From Antitrichia curtipendula (taxonomy: Eukaryota > Streptophyta > Bryopsida > Hypnales > Leucodontaceae), in contig OX579635.1 in the NCBI GenBank assembly GCA_951230915.1, positions 31,248,001-31,312,000 of the forward strand: 64,000 nucleotides of DNA, given 5' to 3'. The position numbers were made by a program, and so were the translations under genes. Positions 48,544 through 59,093 of the stretch are shown here, in pieces. The stretch's first letter is position 1; the number at the start of each line of letters is the position of its first letter. Under the pieces are notes generated by a model that made no database searches, had not been told where the DNA came from, and was given only the letters and a program-made list of their open reading frames with translations.

Positions 48544-51500
48544 AGATTACAATCATTACTCAAAACCTTCAGGGCGCAAACAGCCCTTCGAAGGTTGACT
48601 TAGTGAAGAACTATTATTGTGTTTTGAAGGCTAGCCTAGATATTCTTTGCTTTCAGGAACACTGTCTTCGTGGAGAGAAACTGGTGGAATTTGGCAAGAC
48701 AATTTGGCCCAGGGCCAATTTTCTATGCAAAGAGGCTATGGTTGGTTACGGGCATAATACTAATGATATAGGGGCCGGGAAAGGAGGAGTGTGCATGTGG
48801 ATATCTCCCAACATTCAACACATGGTGGTATCATCTGGATACTCACGGTGTGGAAGGGCACAATGGGTTAGGTTGGGAGGCACACCAGGAGGAGACGTTT
48901 CGGTTCTTAATGTATACGCCTCAATTGCTTCCCGGGAACGTTTGGAGCTATGGGCTGAGTTACTTACAAGCCTAGCAAAGGATTGTAAATGGTTTCTTTG
49001 TGGTGATTGGAACTTTGTAGAGAGAAGGGCTGACAAATCAAACCGATGTGGGAAACTAGTGTCCCCAATGGAACGTCAAGCCTTTGAATTGCTCACTAGT
49101 TCCCTTCACATTGAGGATTTGTTCCCTTCTTCCAACCCTATTAAGTATACATGGGACAATCGAAGACAGGACGGGGTGAGAATCCTAGCCCGGCTAGACC
49201 AATTCTATTCACCTCAGGCAAGAGGGGGGCTCACCAACAGAGGAGGTGAATACTTTATTAAAGGAGATTGTAACTTCTCAGACCCCCTTCCAGTATGGGG
49301 GAAATTTCCCCTACAGGCAACCCCCCCAAGGAAATCTCACTACAAGATGAATGCTAGGTATCTGGATGACATAGGCGTTAGATTGAAAATTACTACTCTA
49401 TGGGGCTCTCATCCAACATTGGTTTTTTTTGGCAAACTCCGCAAAGTAGTTAAGTTTTATAAGGAGTTTTGTTTGAAAGCAGCCAAGACACAGAGGGAAG
49501 ATGAAGCCCATCTAAGAGCCCAACTTATGGAGGCCGTCGGAGCACTACATGGCGACCCCGACAACCCATTATGCCAAAGCCATCTTAGTGACCTCGGGGA
49601 ACAATTAGAGAAGGTGGAAAAACATCATATTGAAGGCTTCAAGGTGCGCAACCGGCTCAAGTGGAAACAAGTTGGTGACATGTGCTCCAAGGAATTCTTT
49701 CAAGTTCATAAAGACCGAGGTAGCGGGACTCGGATTACAGAGTTGGAAGACTCAGATGGAGTGACCTACACAGACCAAAATGACCTAGAAAGGATATGTG
49801 TAGAATTTTATTCTAAACTCTATACACCCCACACACAAACAATTGAGAGAAGTGAGGCAGTGGACTATTGCTTGAGTGGAATCCATGACAGACTTACTGA
49901 TACGATGAAGGGTTCTCTTTCAGCACCCATCTCTCTAGTAGAGCTAGAAGAAGCGCTCAAAGGCATGGATGCAGACAAAGCCCCAGGACCGGATGGAGTA
50001 ATTACAGGCTTCTTTAAGAAATTTTGGAGCATCATCAAAGACGACTATCTACATATGATTACTACGGCAATAGATTCTGAGTGCATGCCAGCTGGCATCA
50101 CTAATGGTATTATTGCTTTAATCCCCAAGAGTGGCGAGATACGTAAACTATCCAATTGGAGACCTATCACCTTGCTAAATGTGGCATACAAAATATATGC
50201 CAAAGCACTACAGCTACGTCTTCAACCAGTATTGATGGAGATCATTTCTTTTGACCAGTCAACTTTTCTCCCAATGCGTTTTATATTGGATAACATCCTT
50301 CTTACACATGAAACTCTAGATTGGGCAAGCCATTCCAATCAACCCTTGCTATTCCTTAAATTAGATTTTAGCAAGGCCTATGACATGGTGGACCTAGGCT
50401 TTCTCTTCAGAGCCATGAGGGCCATGGGTTTTCCGGAGAAATTTGTCTCGATGACAAAACTTCTATTCCAGAATGCCCAAGCCACAGTGAAAGTGAACGG
50501 AGGACAATCCCCTTCATTTCCAATTCAAAGAGGGGTAAGTCAAGGGTGCCCCCTAGCTCCCTACCTATTCCTCATTGTTACAGAAGTCCTAAACTCCTTG
50601 GTAAAAGATGGAGTTGTAGCAGGGAGAATTAAAGGTATTAAACTACCTATGGAGGACCGTCAACAAGTTATGGCTCAATTTGCAGATGATACATCCATGA
50701 CACTCCTAGGAGAGGAGGAGTCGGTTTTAAATATGATCTCCACCTTAGACACATTTTGTGCTGATTCAGGCCTTATACTCAACTGGGACAAATCATGCGG
50801 GTATTGGCGAGCTCCAGGTCACCAAGGCCGACCAGAGTGGTCTAACCAGCTTCGTATAAGGTGGGCGGGGGATGGAGAAGTCAGCAAACTCCTGGGGTCC
50901 ATATTCGGACTGTCACTTAATGTTGAGGACGTGGATACCTTCCTTCTTGAGAGACTAAACAAAACACTTAAGTTTTGGTGTACCGCCAAAATCAACACCA
51001 CAGGACGTACTGTTATAGTCAATCATGTACTATTATCATCCCTATACTTTTTTATCTCCATGTGGGCTAGCACGAGTAAAGGAGTAGCTCAATGTAAAAG
51101 TGCAGTGATGAATTTCATGTGGTCATGATCACTACATAAGTCTAGAGCCAAAGTTGCTTGGACTCAATGCTGTCAAAGTAAATCTAATGGCGGTATAGGA
51201 CTCATTAATCCCTTAGACGCCATGATCTCCCTCATGGCAAAATGGATAATGAAGGCTTGCGAGCCTGGGTCATCGAACCTTCATGTCCTGCTTAGATATA
51301 GACTAATGAGGTTCCAACCTTATAGTGGGGGCCGTTGGACACCAAGTTTGGAATACTTCACCACTGCACGATTCCAAGTGAAGCACGGGTCCAAATCATG
51401 GAACCGAGCGTGTGAAGCATGGAGGAAACTAGCTACGAACATACAACACGCTCCTCCAGCCTTATCAGAGGAAGTGCAGAGCGAGTCACTTTGGTGGTTG

Positions 51501-52848
51501 ACCTTCTCAGGACAAATTGGCCCTGGATTTAGCCGTAGTAGGGCGGCTAAACTACACACGGCAGGCCTTCGTACTGTTGGCGACACTCGTAATGGGGGCC
51601 GATTCTTATCCTCAGCTGAAGCCATCACACACTTCGGTGTATTACCTTCTGAAATTGGAGCATGGGAAGGCCTAACACGATCCCTATCCCGCATCTGGGG
51701 TCCTCTCCTGACCCCAATCTACTCACCAGCAGTAGCTGGTGAATGGCTGGGCTGTTACAATAATGCTCTTCTCCCTAGTCCCACCTTTATTTTCCAAGTT
51801 AGTGGTGGGTCATCCATCTCCGTTGGCGATGGGCACAGAGAGTGGACATTACCTATCTCCATTAAGACCTTTGAGTCCCAAAAGATCTCCGGGATCCTCA
51901 CAGAGTGGCGCCCTCAGGTCTCTGCAATCTTGCCTGACAACAAATCATTTCAATGTAGTGGTGTTTTTCACAGAGTTCGTGTTTGTCAAGTGATTCGCGG
52001 GCCAAAGAAACTTGCATCCTTTTTATTCTATGGCCGCGTGGATAAACTATCTTGGGACCCGCAACGAGTTTTCTGGCAGTGTAAACAGGGCCCCGTTCCA
52101 TTTCTTGAGTATACCGCAAAACTTGGAAGGGCGCTGCTCAGAGACAAGCTGGTGATCCCTAGCGTGACTGAACGCAAGTGGCCGGGTATCCTGGCTAATT
52201 CTTATCGACTTCGTTGGAAGTCAGTCTGGATTAAACCTAGGACACCTAAAGAAGCAGGACTCCTTTGGTTGATTTGGCATCGTGTTGTAGCGGTTAATGC
52301 TTGGAGGGGACGCATTCACCACACGATCGACATGAGCTGTCCAGTTTGTCCACGACATTCCCACGAATCAGTCCTCCACCGCTTCTGGGAATGCCCTTCA
52401 GCCCAGAGGGCTTGGCAGTGGGGTATTCATATTATGAATGCCCTCATTACATCGCGAGAGGCCCACGGCCCGTGGCGGCCGCTTACTTGGAAACAAGGCT
52501 GATCGGATCCCTCGAAAATTTGACGAAGTTAGCAGTATCTGGACGGCTCTGCGCTCCATCATTTTATGGACTCTTTGGATCGAACGCAATGACGCTGTGT
52601 TCAACGATGTGAAATGGCACCCTACCAAGACTATGCAACGCATTTGGCTTGGAGTTGTTGACTATGGGAGGGAAGAATGGGTTTCGGTGTGTAAGCATCG
52701 GTTGAATTCCCATGGTGCTTGGACGGCTGCGAGGGATCGGTTCACTAAGCGTTGGTGCCGCAACGATATGTTTGCGGATATGTTTGAAGGTTCTCCTAAA
52801 TGGGTCCTTGCCGGCCCTAGGGCCGGATTCGTGTTTCAACCACCTTAG
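48540..52848 (+). pseudogene. LINE ORF2 (endonuclease-reverse transcriptase-zf-RVT), disrupted
   Basis: ATG at 48540 overlaps the ORF1 stop. The APE-type endonuclease comes first: Asn9, Glu40, GDWN with Asp156/Asn158, then SDP at 247-249 where the family has SDH, so the catalytic His is Pro. Reverse transcriptase follows: APGPDG 481-486, LDFSKAYD 608-615, QGCPLAP, and FADD 714-717. TGA at 51126-51128 lies right after FMWS, where relatives have Gly, consistent with one substitution. The frame continues to zf-RVT, with C1267-x2-C1270, H1280 and C1285. A frameshift near 52490-52502 moves the last ~115 codons (WIERNDAVF region) to the next frame, ending at TAG 52846-52848. Not functional as read. 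Confidence 0.93.
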
Positions 52849-53045
52849 ATGTTGTTCGCCGAGCGGGGGCCGGTTCCCGCCCCCCCGGGGGGGTTCCGCT
52901 TTGGCATTGGCGTTTTGCTCTTTCTTCTTTTTTCTTTTTTCTTTTTTTTCTTTTTTGCTTCTCACCTCCCAGGCCGCTTGCGGCTGGGCTCCTGTATTTT
53001 TCTTCTTGCAGTAAAGGATTCCTTTATTTGTGTCAAAAAAAAATA

Positions 53046-53061
53046 AAAATAAATTGGAAGT
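53046..53061. repeat. LINE target-site duplication, 3' copy
   Basis: AAAATAAATTGGAAGT directly after the A-rich tail. The tail blends into the first As, so the exact junction is uncertain by a few bases. Confidence 0.92.
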
Positions 53062-53226
53062 GCTTTGGAAACAATGTAAGAGAGTGCTTACTAATGCATT
53101 GGAAGCAAAATGGATAAATTTTATATCAAAACCTTTAAATTCTTTCTAATAATACCCATTTGGCGCCCCTGCTTGAGGCGTCAACCGTGGGGCAGAGGAG
53201 GATGCTCTAAGGTATTATGCTCTTAA

Positions 53227-53470
53227 AGTGTCACTGACCTTAAACCACCATCTATACCCTACGTACATCTCCAGAATCAATTCTGTACCTATGTGGAAGA
53301 AACGGTTTTAGAACCAAACTTTGTTCCTTAATAACTTTTGCATACAGTATCCAAATGTCCCATTCTTTGGTGCGTTGGAACCTCCTTTCACTTGCCAACA
53401 AGAGCATATGAAAGTTTGATCAATTCAATAATTGTAATTAGGCTTGGTAGCAAAAAATGGCGGTCTTTGG
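53227..53470 (+). repeat. Dispersed ~250-bp repeat, copy 2
   Basis: Direct counterpart of 35215-35470. It is cut at its right by the TG...CA element. Confidence 0.75.
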
Positions 53471-53479
53471 GGTACCCAC

Positions 53480-55422
53480 TGTGGGAGCCCGGAAAGTAAG
53501 ATAAGCCTTGATTAGTGAGGAAAGTAGAGGAAGGAGTTAATAGGGGTACAATTTTTTGGTTTATCCAAGGGTAATCTAAACACCTTACCACAATTAACGT
53601 TCTATACTAATAGAGTAATGGTAGATAGATAATTAGGGTAAGACCAATAGTTAAAGTTTCTTGTTCTTATTGAGAACCGGAACCGGATTGAGATCCAGGA
53701 TCATTCCAAATACCGGGGCCGGGTTTCAAAATTTAACAGGAGGTATCTTTTGGGGAGTTACCATTGGGGAGAAGAGAAGTTGCCCAGTCAGTCAACAGAG
53801 GAGGAGAGCAAATCCGAATCCGGATCCGAATCCAAGTCCCAACTCGACTTGGAAGAGGAAGAGGAATCAGAATCTGACTTGGCCTTGATTTCTCCATTCA
53901 ACTAAGGGTAAGACAACTAAGCCTTCAACCAGTAGAAAACAGTCACCAAAAAAGGGCGTCTCCATAACCAAGGGACCTTCTCCAAAGAAAGGTAGAAAGT
54001 AGAAGTAGAAGTATGAGTTCTTAGGATAAGCCTAGGAATAGTAGGCAGAAAGTACAATAAAGTAAAGTAGAGTTCAGTTAACTTAATTATAGGAAAATAA
54101 AAGATAAATTTAGTTCAGTTAAGTGAAGGAAAGTTAAAGCTTTTGAGTGTTAGAAAGTTAGTTGATATCTACTTTTTGTATGCATGCACCTAGACGTGAG
54201 TTTCTATCTGAAGATCCACATTTTGCAGATTGTCTTGTTAGACAATTAGTTTGGAAGGATAGGGAATGACATGTGTCATTCCCTGGACCTCTCCTTTTTG
54301 ATCCTTGGGCCTTTTAGGATTCCTTGGGGTTAGTATTTAGGGATTGGAAGTTAGTTTCAACTCCGGGTGTTTTCATATTCTTGTTTTCCTATTCAATTTC
54401 TGCAAAGAAAGCTTGGATTTCACCTTCATGAGTATTGGTCTGAAAAGTCTTGGTCTTGTGTTGAGGAGTTAGGTAGTGTTTCGACCATTGCTAGTTCAAG
54501 TAGTTTGGTAGTGAAAGCTTAAAGAAGAGGAGAATTAGTCCCCGGATTCCTTCCGGATCCGCGTCCGAGAGTATTGAGGATTGATTCTGTAAACCCTTGT
54601 GTACTCGGAGGGAATTCCATCTGTTGATGTTTCTTGGAGAGTCTTCTGAGCGAGATAGCCATTCTTAGGTTAGGTGAGTCCTTGAGAAGAAGGGCAAATG
54701 CTAGCTGACGTCTGAGAGGTCTTGTTGTAACTGGAAGGTAGGAGGAATCTCCTAGTTAGTAAGGTGCCACATCCCACTGTTCGGATGAGTCTGTCATTGT
54801 AGTAATGTGGGGATTGTAGGGATTTCTTGAGTGACCTGCTGGCGTAGATTAGTTTCCGGGTTAGTTGTGAGGAAGAACTTGCGTCCCATCCTTTTCTGTC
54901 CTTTTGTTATTTTTCTTTTTTAGTGAAATCTTCAATCACTCTAATCATCTGGAGGGTAGGATTTACGCGTCCTTCCTTAACATAAGAGCGGACCCCTCCG
55001 TATACGAGGCTAAACTTCTACTTTCGGTTACTAATAATTTAGGATACCGATCCGGATTTGGAAGAGGAATAGGGTTTGGACACTCCTTCCGGTTCCGCAT
55101 CCGTATCCCTGAGTGATAAGTTGTTGCTCTAGACAAGGAGAGGCATATGATGATGACACTCCTCCATGTCTGGTGAAGTGGTGTGAAATTGTATGGGTCT
55201 GAAGAAAGAGTATTTTAGAAGTACGGGTATTCAAGAGGAAGTTTCCGATTATTAGTTCCAGATTCTTTTGCCTTGGGTTTGGTTTTTCGGATCCCATTCC
55301 GGTAATTTTGAGGAATCTACAGTTAAAGTCCTTTGGGAATGATACATGGGTCATCTTGGGTGTTTTGTCATTTAGATCTAGAACACCTAAAGGTAGGATT
55401 TGTGCTTCCTTGTGCTACAACA
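53480..55422. mobile_element. Probable solo LTR, 1.94 kb
   Basis: Starts TGTGGGAGCCCGG and ends GTGCTACAACA, with CCCAC on both sides (53475-53479, 55423-55427): TG...CA plus a 5-bp target duplication is the LTR-retrotransposon signature. No second LTR, primer-binding site or pol domain is visible, so a solo LTR is the simplest reading. It has higher GC than its surroundings, with CCGGATCCG-like motifs repeated. A frame near 53810-53904 reads a Ser/Glu-rich acidic stretch that is not assigned. Orientation unknown. Confidence 0.65.
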
Positions 55423-55427
55423 CCCAC

Positions 55428-57499
55428 TTTATGTCCTCTCGGTATCTACAATCATCATTATTAACTTTTGAAAACTAGATTCATGTAGTTACAAATCTAA
55501 TGGCCTAAAAATAATTCTTCAACTTTGAATTTGGTTGCAAGGTAGTGTGCTCTTGACCCCTTGAGACGCCCCTTGGAACCAAAAGTGTCCTCACAGTTTC
55601 AAGTCCAATTCAAAGTGTTGTAATTTTTGCAACTTTTGCATCAGATGTTCGAACTCAATAAAACTTGTTGGAAAATTTGTGCTCTTTCATTTAGGTTGTG
55701 TGGTTAAAATTTCAGATCAATACAAGATGCAGTGATTTCTTGTAAGCCGATCAAAGTTCAGAGGTTCAATTTGAGTTCACCAAACTGCATTTGATGGATG
55801 CAACTTCAAAGGCTTGTGTCTCATTCATCTAATGTTTGTTTTCAATCAAATTTGTTGGATTATGTTTCCCTTGCAGTCTAGTTATTGTGGTAAAATTTTC
55901 ATGTCAATCAAAGTTGTTTTGAATGTTTGGGAGCAATTCAAAATTCAAAATCCTGAAATTTTTGGATTACAGTGAACTTTGGCGGCTTGTTTTTTCTTCA
56001 TATGGTGTTTGTTTCCAATTAAAAAATTTGGAAAAGTTGTACATACTAGTCTAATTTGTGTGGATAAAATTTTGTATTAATCCAAGAAGTTATGAGTGAC
56101 AAAGAAGCATTTTAGTACTAGGAAGTTCAACCTCAAATGTATTTTTTGCAGCTTTTCTTGTTATTTTTTGACATTTGAAAGCCAATTTGCAAACACAATG
56201 AGTCATTTGAATGATTTTTTCTTTCACTAATGTCTTTTTTTTGCTTACGTTGAATCACTTTATAGTTAATTTTTTTTTCATTTGAGTAGGTTTAGAAATC
56301 AAATTTCACTTCCAAGTGTGTTGCTAGGAAGACTTCAGCATCCTTTTTCAATACTAAAATATTATAATCTTGCAATCTATAAGGCCAAATGACTCCAAAT
56401 TTAATTCACATCATCTACAACACATAGACTACAAGATTGTACAGTTGAGATTTCTATAAGGGTGGTTGCAAGAAAGATCAAACGATTTTGGTAGCGTTTT
56501 GCCAAAAACTATAGTTTATGCACTCAATACTATGAGTACTACGAAAATGAACAATCTTAGCCGTTGATCTAAAAAATTAATGGCTACTAGTACCGTCAAC
56601 TACTTGCAAATATTGAAAAAGGACTATTTAAAAAAAATAGCTTGTTACAAAAAATAGATACAACTAGGTATAAATGAATAATAATTAAGAAATCATGAAC
56701 AAAAAATTCTAAAATTTGGCCATTTGTAAAGATTTGATAGTGATCACATTTCACAAAAAATGGAAGTTGAAACCATCTTTAATATTCAAAAGTGCATGCG
56801 CAAGGGAGCCCTATTTTTACAAATATGGAGGCCATAAAATAATGTATTTTTAGATTTCCTTAGGTATGCACACATCTTCATGCTATAGAAATAGACCACA
56901 AGAATTTCAATTGTAGATCATTAATTTTGGGTACTAAAACCTCTTAAACCTCAAAATATGACAAATTAGCAAAATTGACATTTAAATACAAAATTATTTT
57001 TTTAAATTTCTAAAAAATAATGGATATAATTACAATGAAGTTAACCATCTCCAATAAAAATCAAGTTCTTGGGGTTTTATAGTCAAAAGTTATAGCAGAA
57101 AACAACTCTGTCATTTTGAATGTGATGCAAAATAGGAGTGGTCTTTTTTGCAATCACCCATGACTTAGTAGCATTTAGCTTTGTAACACTTCAAAAGCAA
57201 CGATGTTTTTATTCTCCAAAAGGCGTTGAACTTTTAGGGATTAAAGCGGCATTTGAGGGGAAGCTAAATTCCTTGAAAAAATTTTCAATAAATTTTGGTA
57301 GGAAGAAAAATGGAATTGGCATCTAATCCAAGTCGTTTCATAATTTTGGGACCTCCACAGAATTAGTTACAAATTTTTGAAGTTGAAATGCAATGGTTAT
57401 TAAAGGCGACCACCTCTTGAAATGTACACTATTGTTACATTGAAGAAAGTAGAATTTACCTATGTGTAGTGGTCACTTTTAGAGCAAACTACCTTATTA
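55428..57499. other. AT-rich intergenic DNA, nothing coding
   Basis: Repeated phrases such as GTGGTTAAAATTTCA suggest decayed members of the TTAA family, but no termini are clear. A diverged copy of the mariner-like MITE interior lies near 57230-57480. Confidence 0.45.
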
Positions 57500-58280
57500 T
57501 TAACCCTAGGTAAAGTTCTTTTATGTTTAGAAGCCTAAAATTGCTTCAAAATACTTGCCTCTAAAGCAATGCTAAAGTCTTGATCAATATTTATTTTTTA
57601 GCAAATCCAATCATAGGATGCTTTGATTAACTTGTAAAAGTATATCATTCCCAAAAAATTTAGAGTAAATACCTCCCATCAATTGCAAGTTCAATGTGCC
57701 TAAACTTCTAAATGTAGTTTTTTCTAATCCTTCCAAAAAGTGAAGTTTTATCTTTCAACACTTTTAGAGAAAAAAACATATGTCCTATGGCTTGTGTGTT
57801 TTAGTCAATTTGTTGAAAAATGATTTAAGAGTAGATTAATTTTTTAAACCAAAACAACTTTCATATTTGTCTTTAAAAGAACTAAAATGTGGAAGGTGGT
57901 ACTAAATGAAAGAAAAAACTAATCTCCTAATAACTTTTACAAGAAATTGAAAAATGTTAAACCCAATGGTGAGATTTTTCTTGTAAACAATCAACATCCT
58001 TTCTTTTTTTTTTATTTGAAAATTTTCAAGATGGAGTGCAAAAAACATCTTTATATGTTTCTACCTTCATTGCCCGTAAAATAAAACTCCTCATAGCTTT
58101 CACCTCAAATTGAATGGCACTATTTTTTTGAGTAGGCATCAATCTATACAATCCAAAAAGATAATTAACCTTTTTTTAGAGTATATTTTTTGTCGCCCAA
58201 CTTGACAATGAAATAAGGAAAAAAACTTCTAACTTTTAGAATACTTATTGGAATGGCACAAAGCTTTACATGTATATTAA
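57500..58280 (-). mobile_element. TTAA-family fragment, reverse orientation
   Basis: Left TTAACCCTAGGTAAAGTTC followed by AGAAGCCTAAAATTGCTTC, the reverse complement of the right end of the copy at 58277-59882. It abuts that copy at a TTAA, but its own right terminus is not recognisable. Confidence 0.6.
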
Positions 58281-58392
58281 CTCCTGAAGAGACAAACAAC
58301 ATTTTTTGGCAACATAGAAATTTTGGGCAAATCACCAAAAATGAAATTTTCATTTTTGTCTATGAAATTTTCATACAACATGTGGTTGAGGA

Positions 58393-59093
58393 CAGGGATG
58401 ACAGGACGTCCGGTGGACGTGGGCATTGACCCTCAGACGTCTTTTGACATCCCTGGACGGGCCGTCGGACGTGCGGACAGGCGGACAGTTCGATTGAGTG
58501 ATTTTTCGGACAAGCAGACAATATGGACGGTTTGGTCGGGCGAATGGTACGGACGGGCGGATGGTTCAGTCGGGCGATTTTTCGGACAAGCGGACGGTGC
58601 GGACGGTTCAGTACGGCGATTTTTCGGAGGGACGGACGGTACGGACGGTTCGAACAAGCATACGATTCGATCGGGCGAACAGTGCGGACAAATCGGACGG
58701 GTGGACGGTGCGGATAGTTCGGTCGGGCAATTTTTCGGACGGTTTGGTCGGACGATTTTTCGGATGGGCGGACAGTGCGGACATGCGGACGGATGGGCAA
58801 TCGGACGGGCGGTCAGCAGTCCGACCGTACGACCGTCCGACGACTAAAATATGGCTCATAATATACCATTGGAAAGGTATTGTTGAGAACTGTCCAATGG
58901 TATCTTATGCGTCCAATTTGGACAAGAAATCCAATGATGAGATCCTTCCAAAGATTGGGGTCTTGAACGCGAGGTCGGATGGGCCTTCGGACTCCGGACT
59001 GTCGAGCGGACAGGCCGTCCGACCGTCTGAACGTCCGACTACTAAAATATGGCTTATAATATACCATTGGAAAGGTATTGTGGGTCAACCCTG
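58393..59093. mobile_element. hAT-like nonautonomous element loaded with satellite repeats
   Basis: Inverted termini CAGGGATGAC and CAGGGTTGAC, flanked by identical 8-bp GTTGAGGA (58385-58392, 59094-59101). The uninterrupted host sequence is seen in related TTAA elements (AAGGAGTAGCTTT at 44.3 kb). CAGGG ends plus an 8-bp TSD are the hAT signature. The interior is a GC-rich 42-bp minisatellite (about 58480-58840) and two ~200-bp units of a second satellite. Long open frames here are artefacts of a 42-bp (14-codon) period without stops. Confidence 0.82.
58480..58840. repeat. CGGACGG-rich minisatellite, ~42-bp unit
   Basis: Irregular units pair a GATTTTTCGGAC segment with CGGACGGT/CGGACGGTTCGGTCGGGC-like segments. 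GC-rich in an AT-rich setting. An inverted array of the same unit occupies about 61835-62270. Confidence 0.85.

Larger units (their letters stand above)
45742..53045 (+). mobile_element. Full-length plant L1-type LINE, 7.3 kb, degenerate
   Basis: Bounded by a perfect 16-bp target duplication and ending in an A-rich tail. Order: leader (45742-46020, with a telomere-like TTAGGG-rich stretch at 45971-45990), ORF1 (46021-48543), ORF2 (48540-52848), 3' UTR with a G/C-rich fold (about 52861-52903) and pyrimidine tract (about 52917-52968), then the tail. Intact target duplication with only a handful of coding lesions suggests a fairly recent insertion. It is inserted in foldback-3-derived DNA. Retrotransposition by target-primed reverse transcription is known for the class. 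Confidence 0.95.
43766..53207. mobile_element. Harbinger/Tourist-like element split by nested insertions
   Basis: Left end GAGCATCGCCACGGCTG and right end, inverted, GAGCATCCTCCTCTGCC. TAA flanks both sides (43763-43765, 53208-53210), the PIF/Harbinger target. Subterminal CCACGG.TGACGC and GCGCCAAATGGG motifs are shared by both ends. Removing foldback 3, the TTAA element and the LINE leaves well under 1 kb, so it was a MITE-sized element. Confidence 0.7.
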
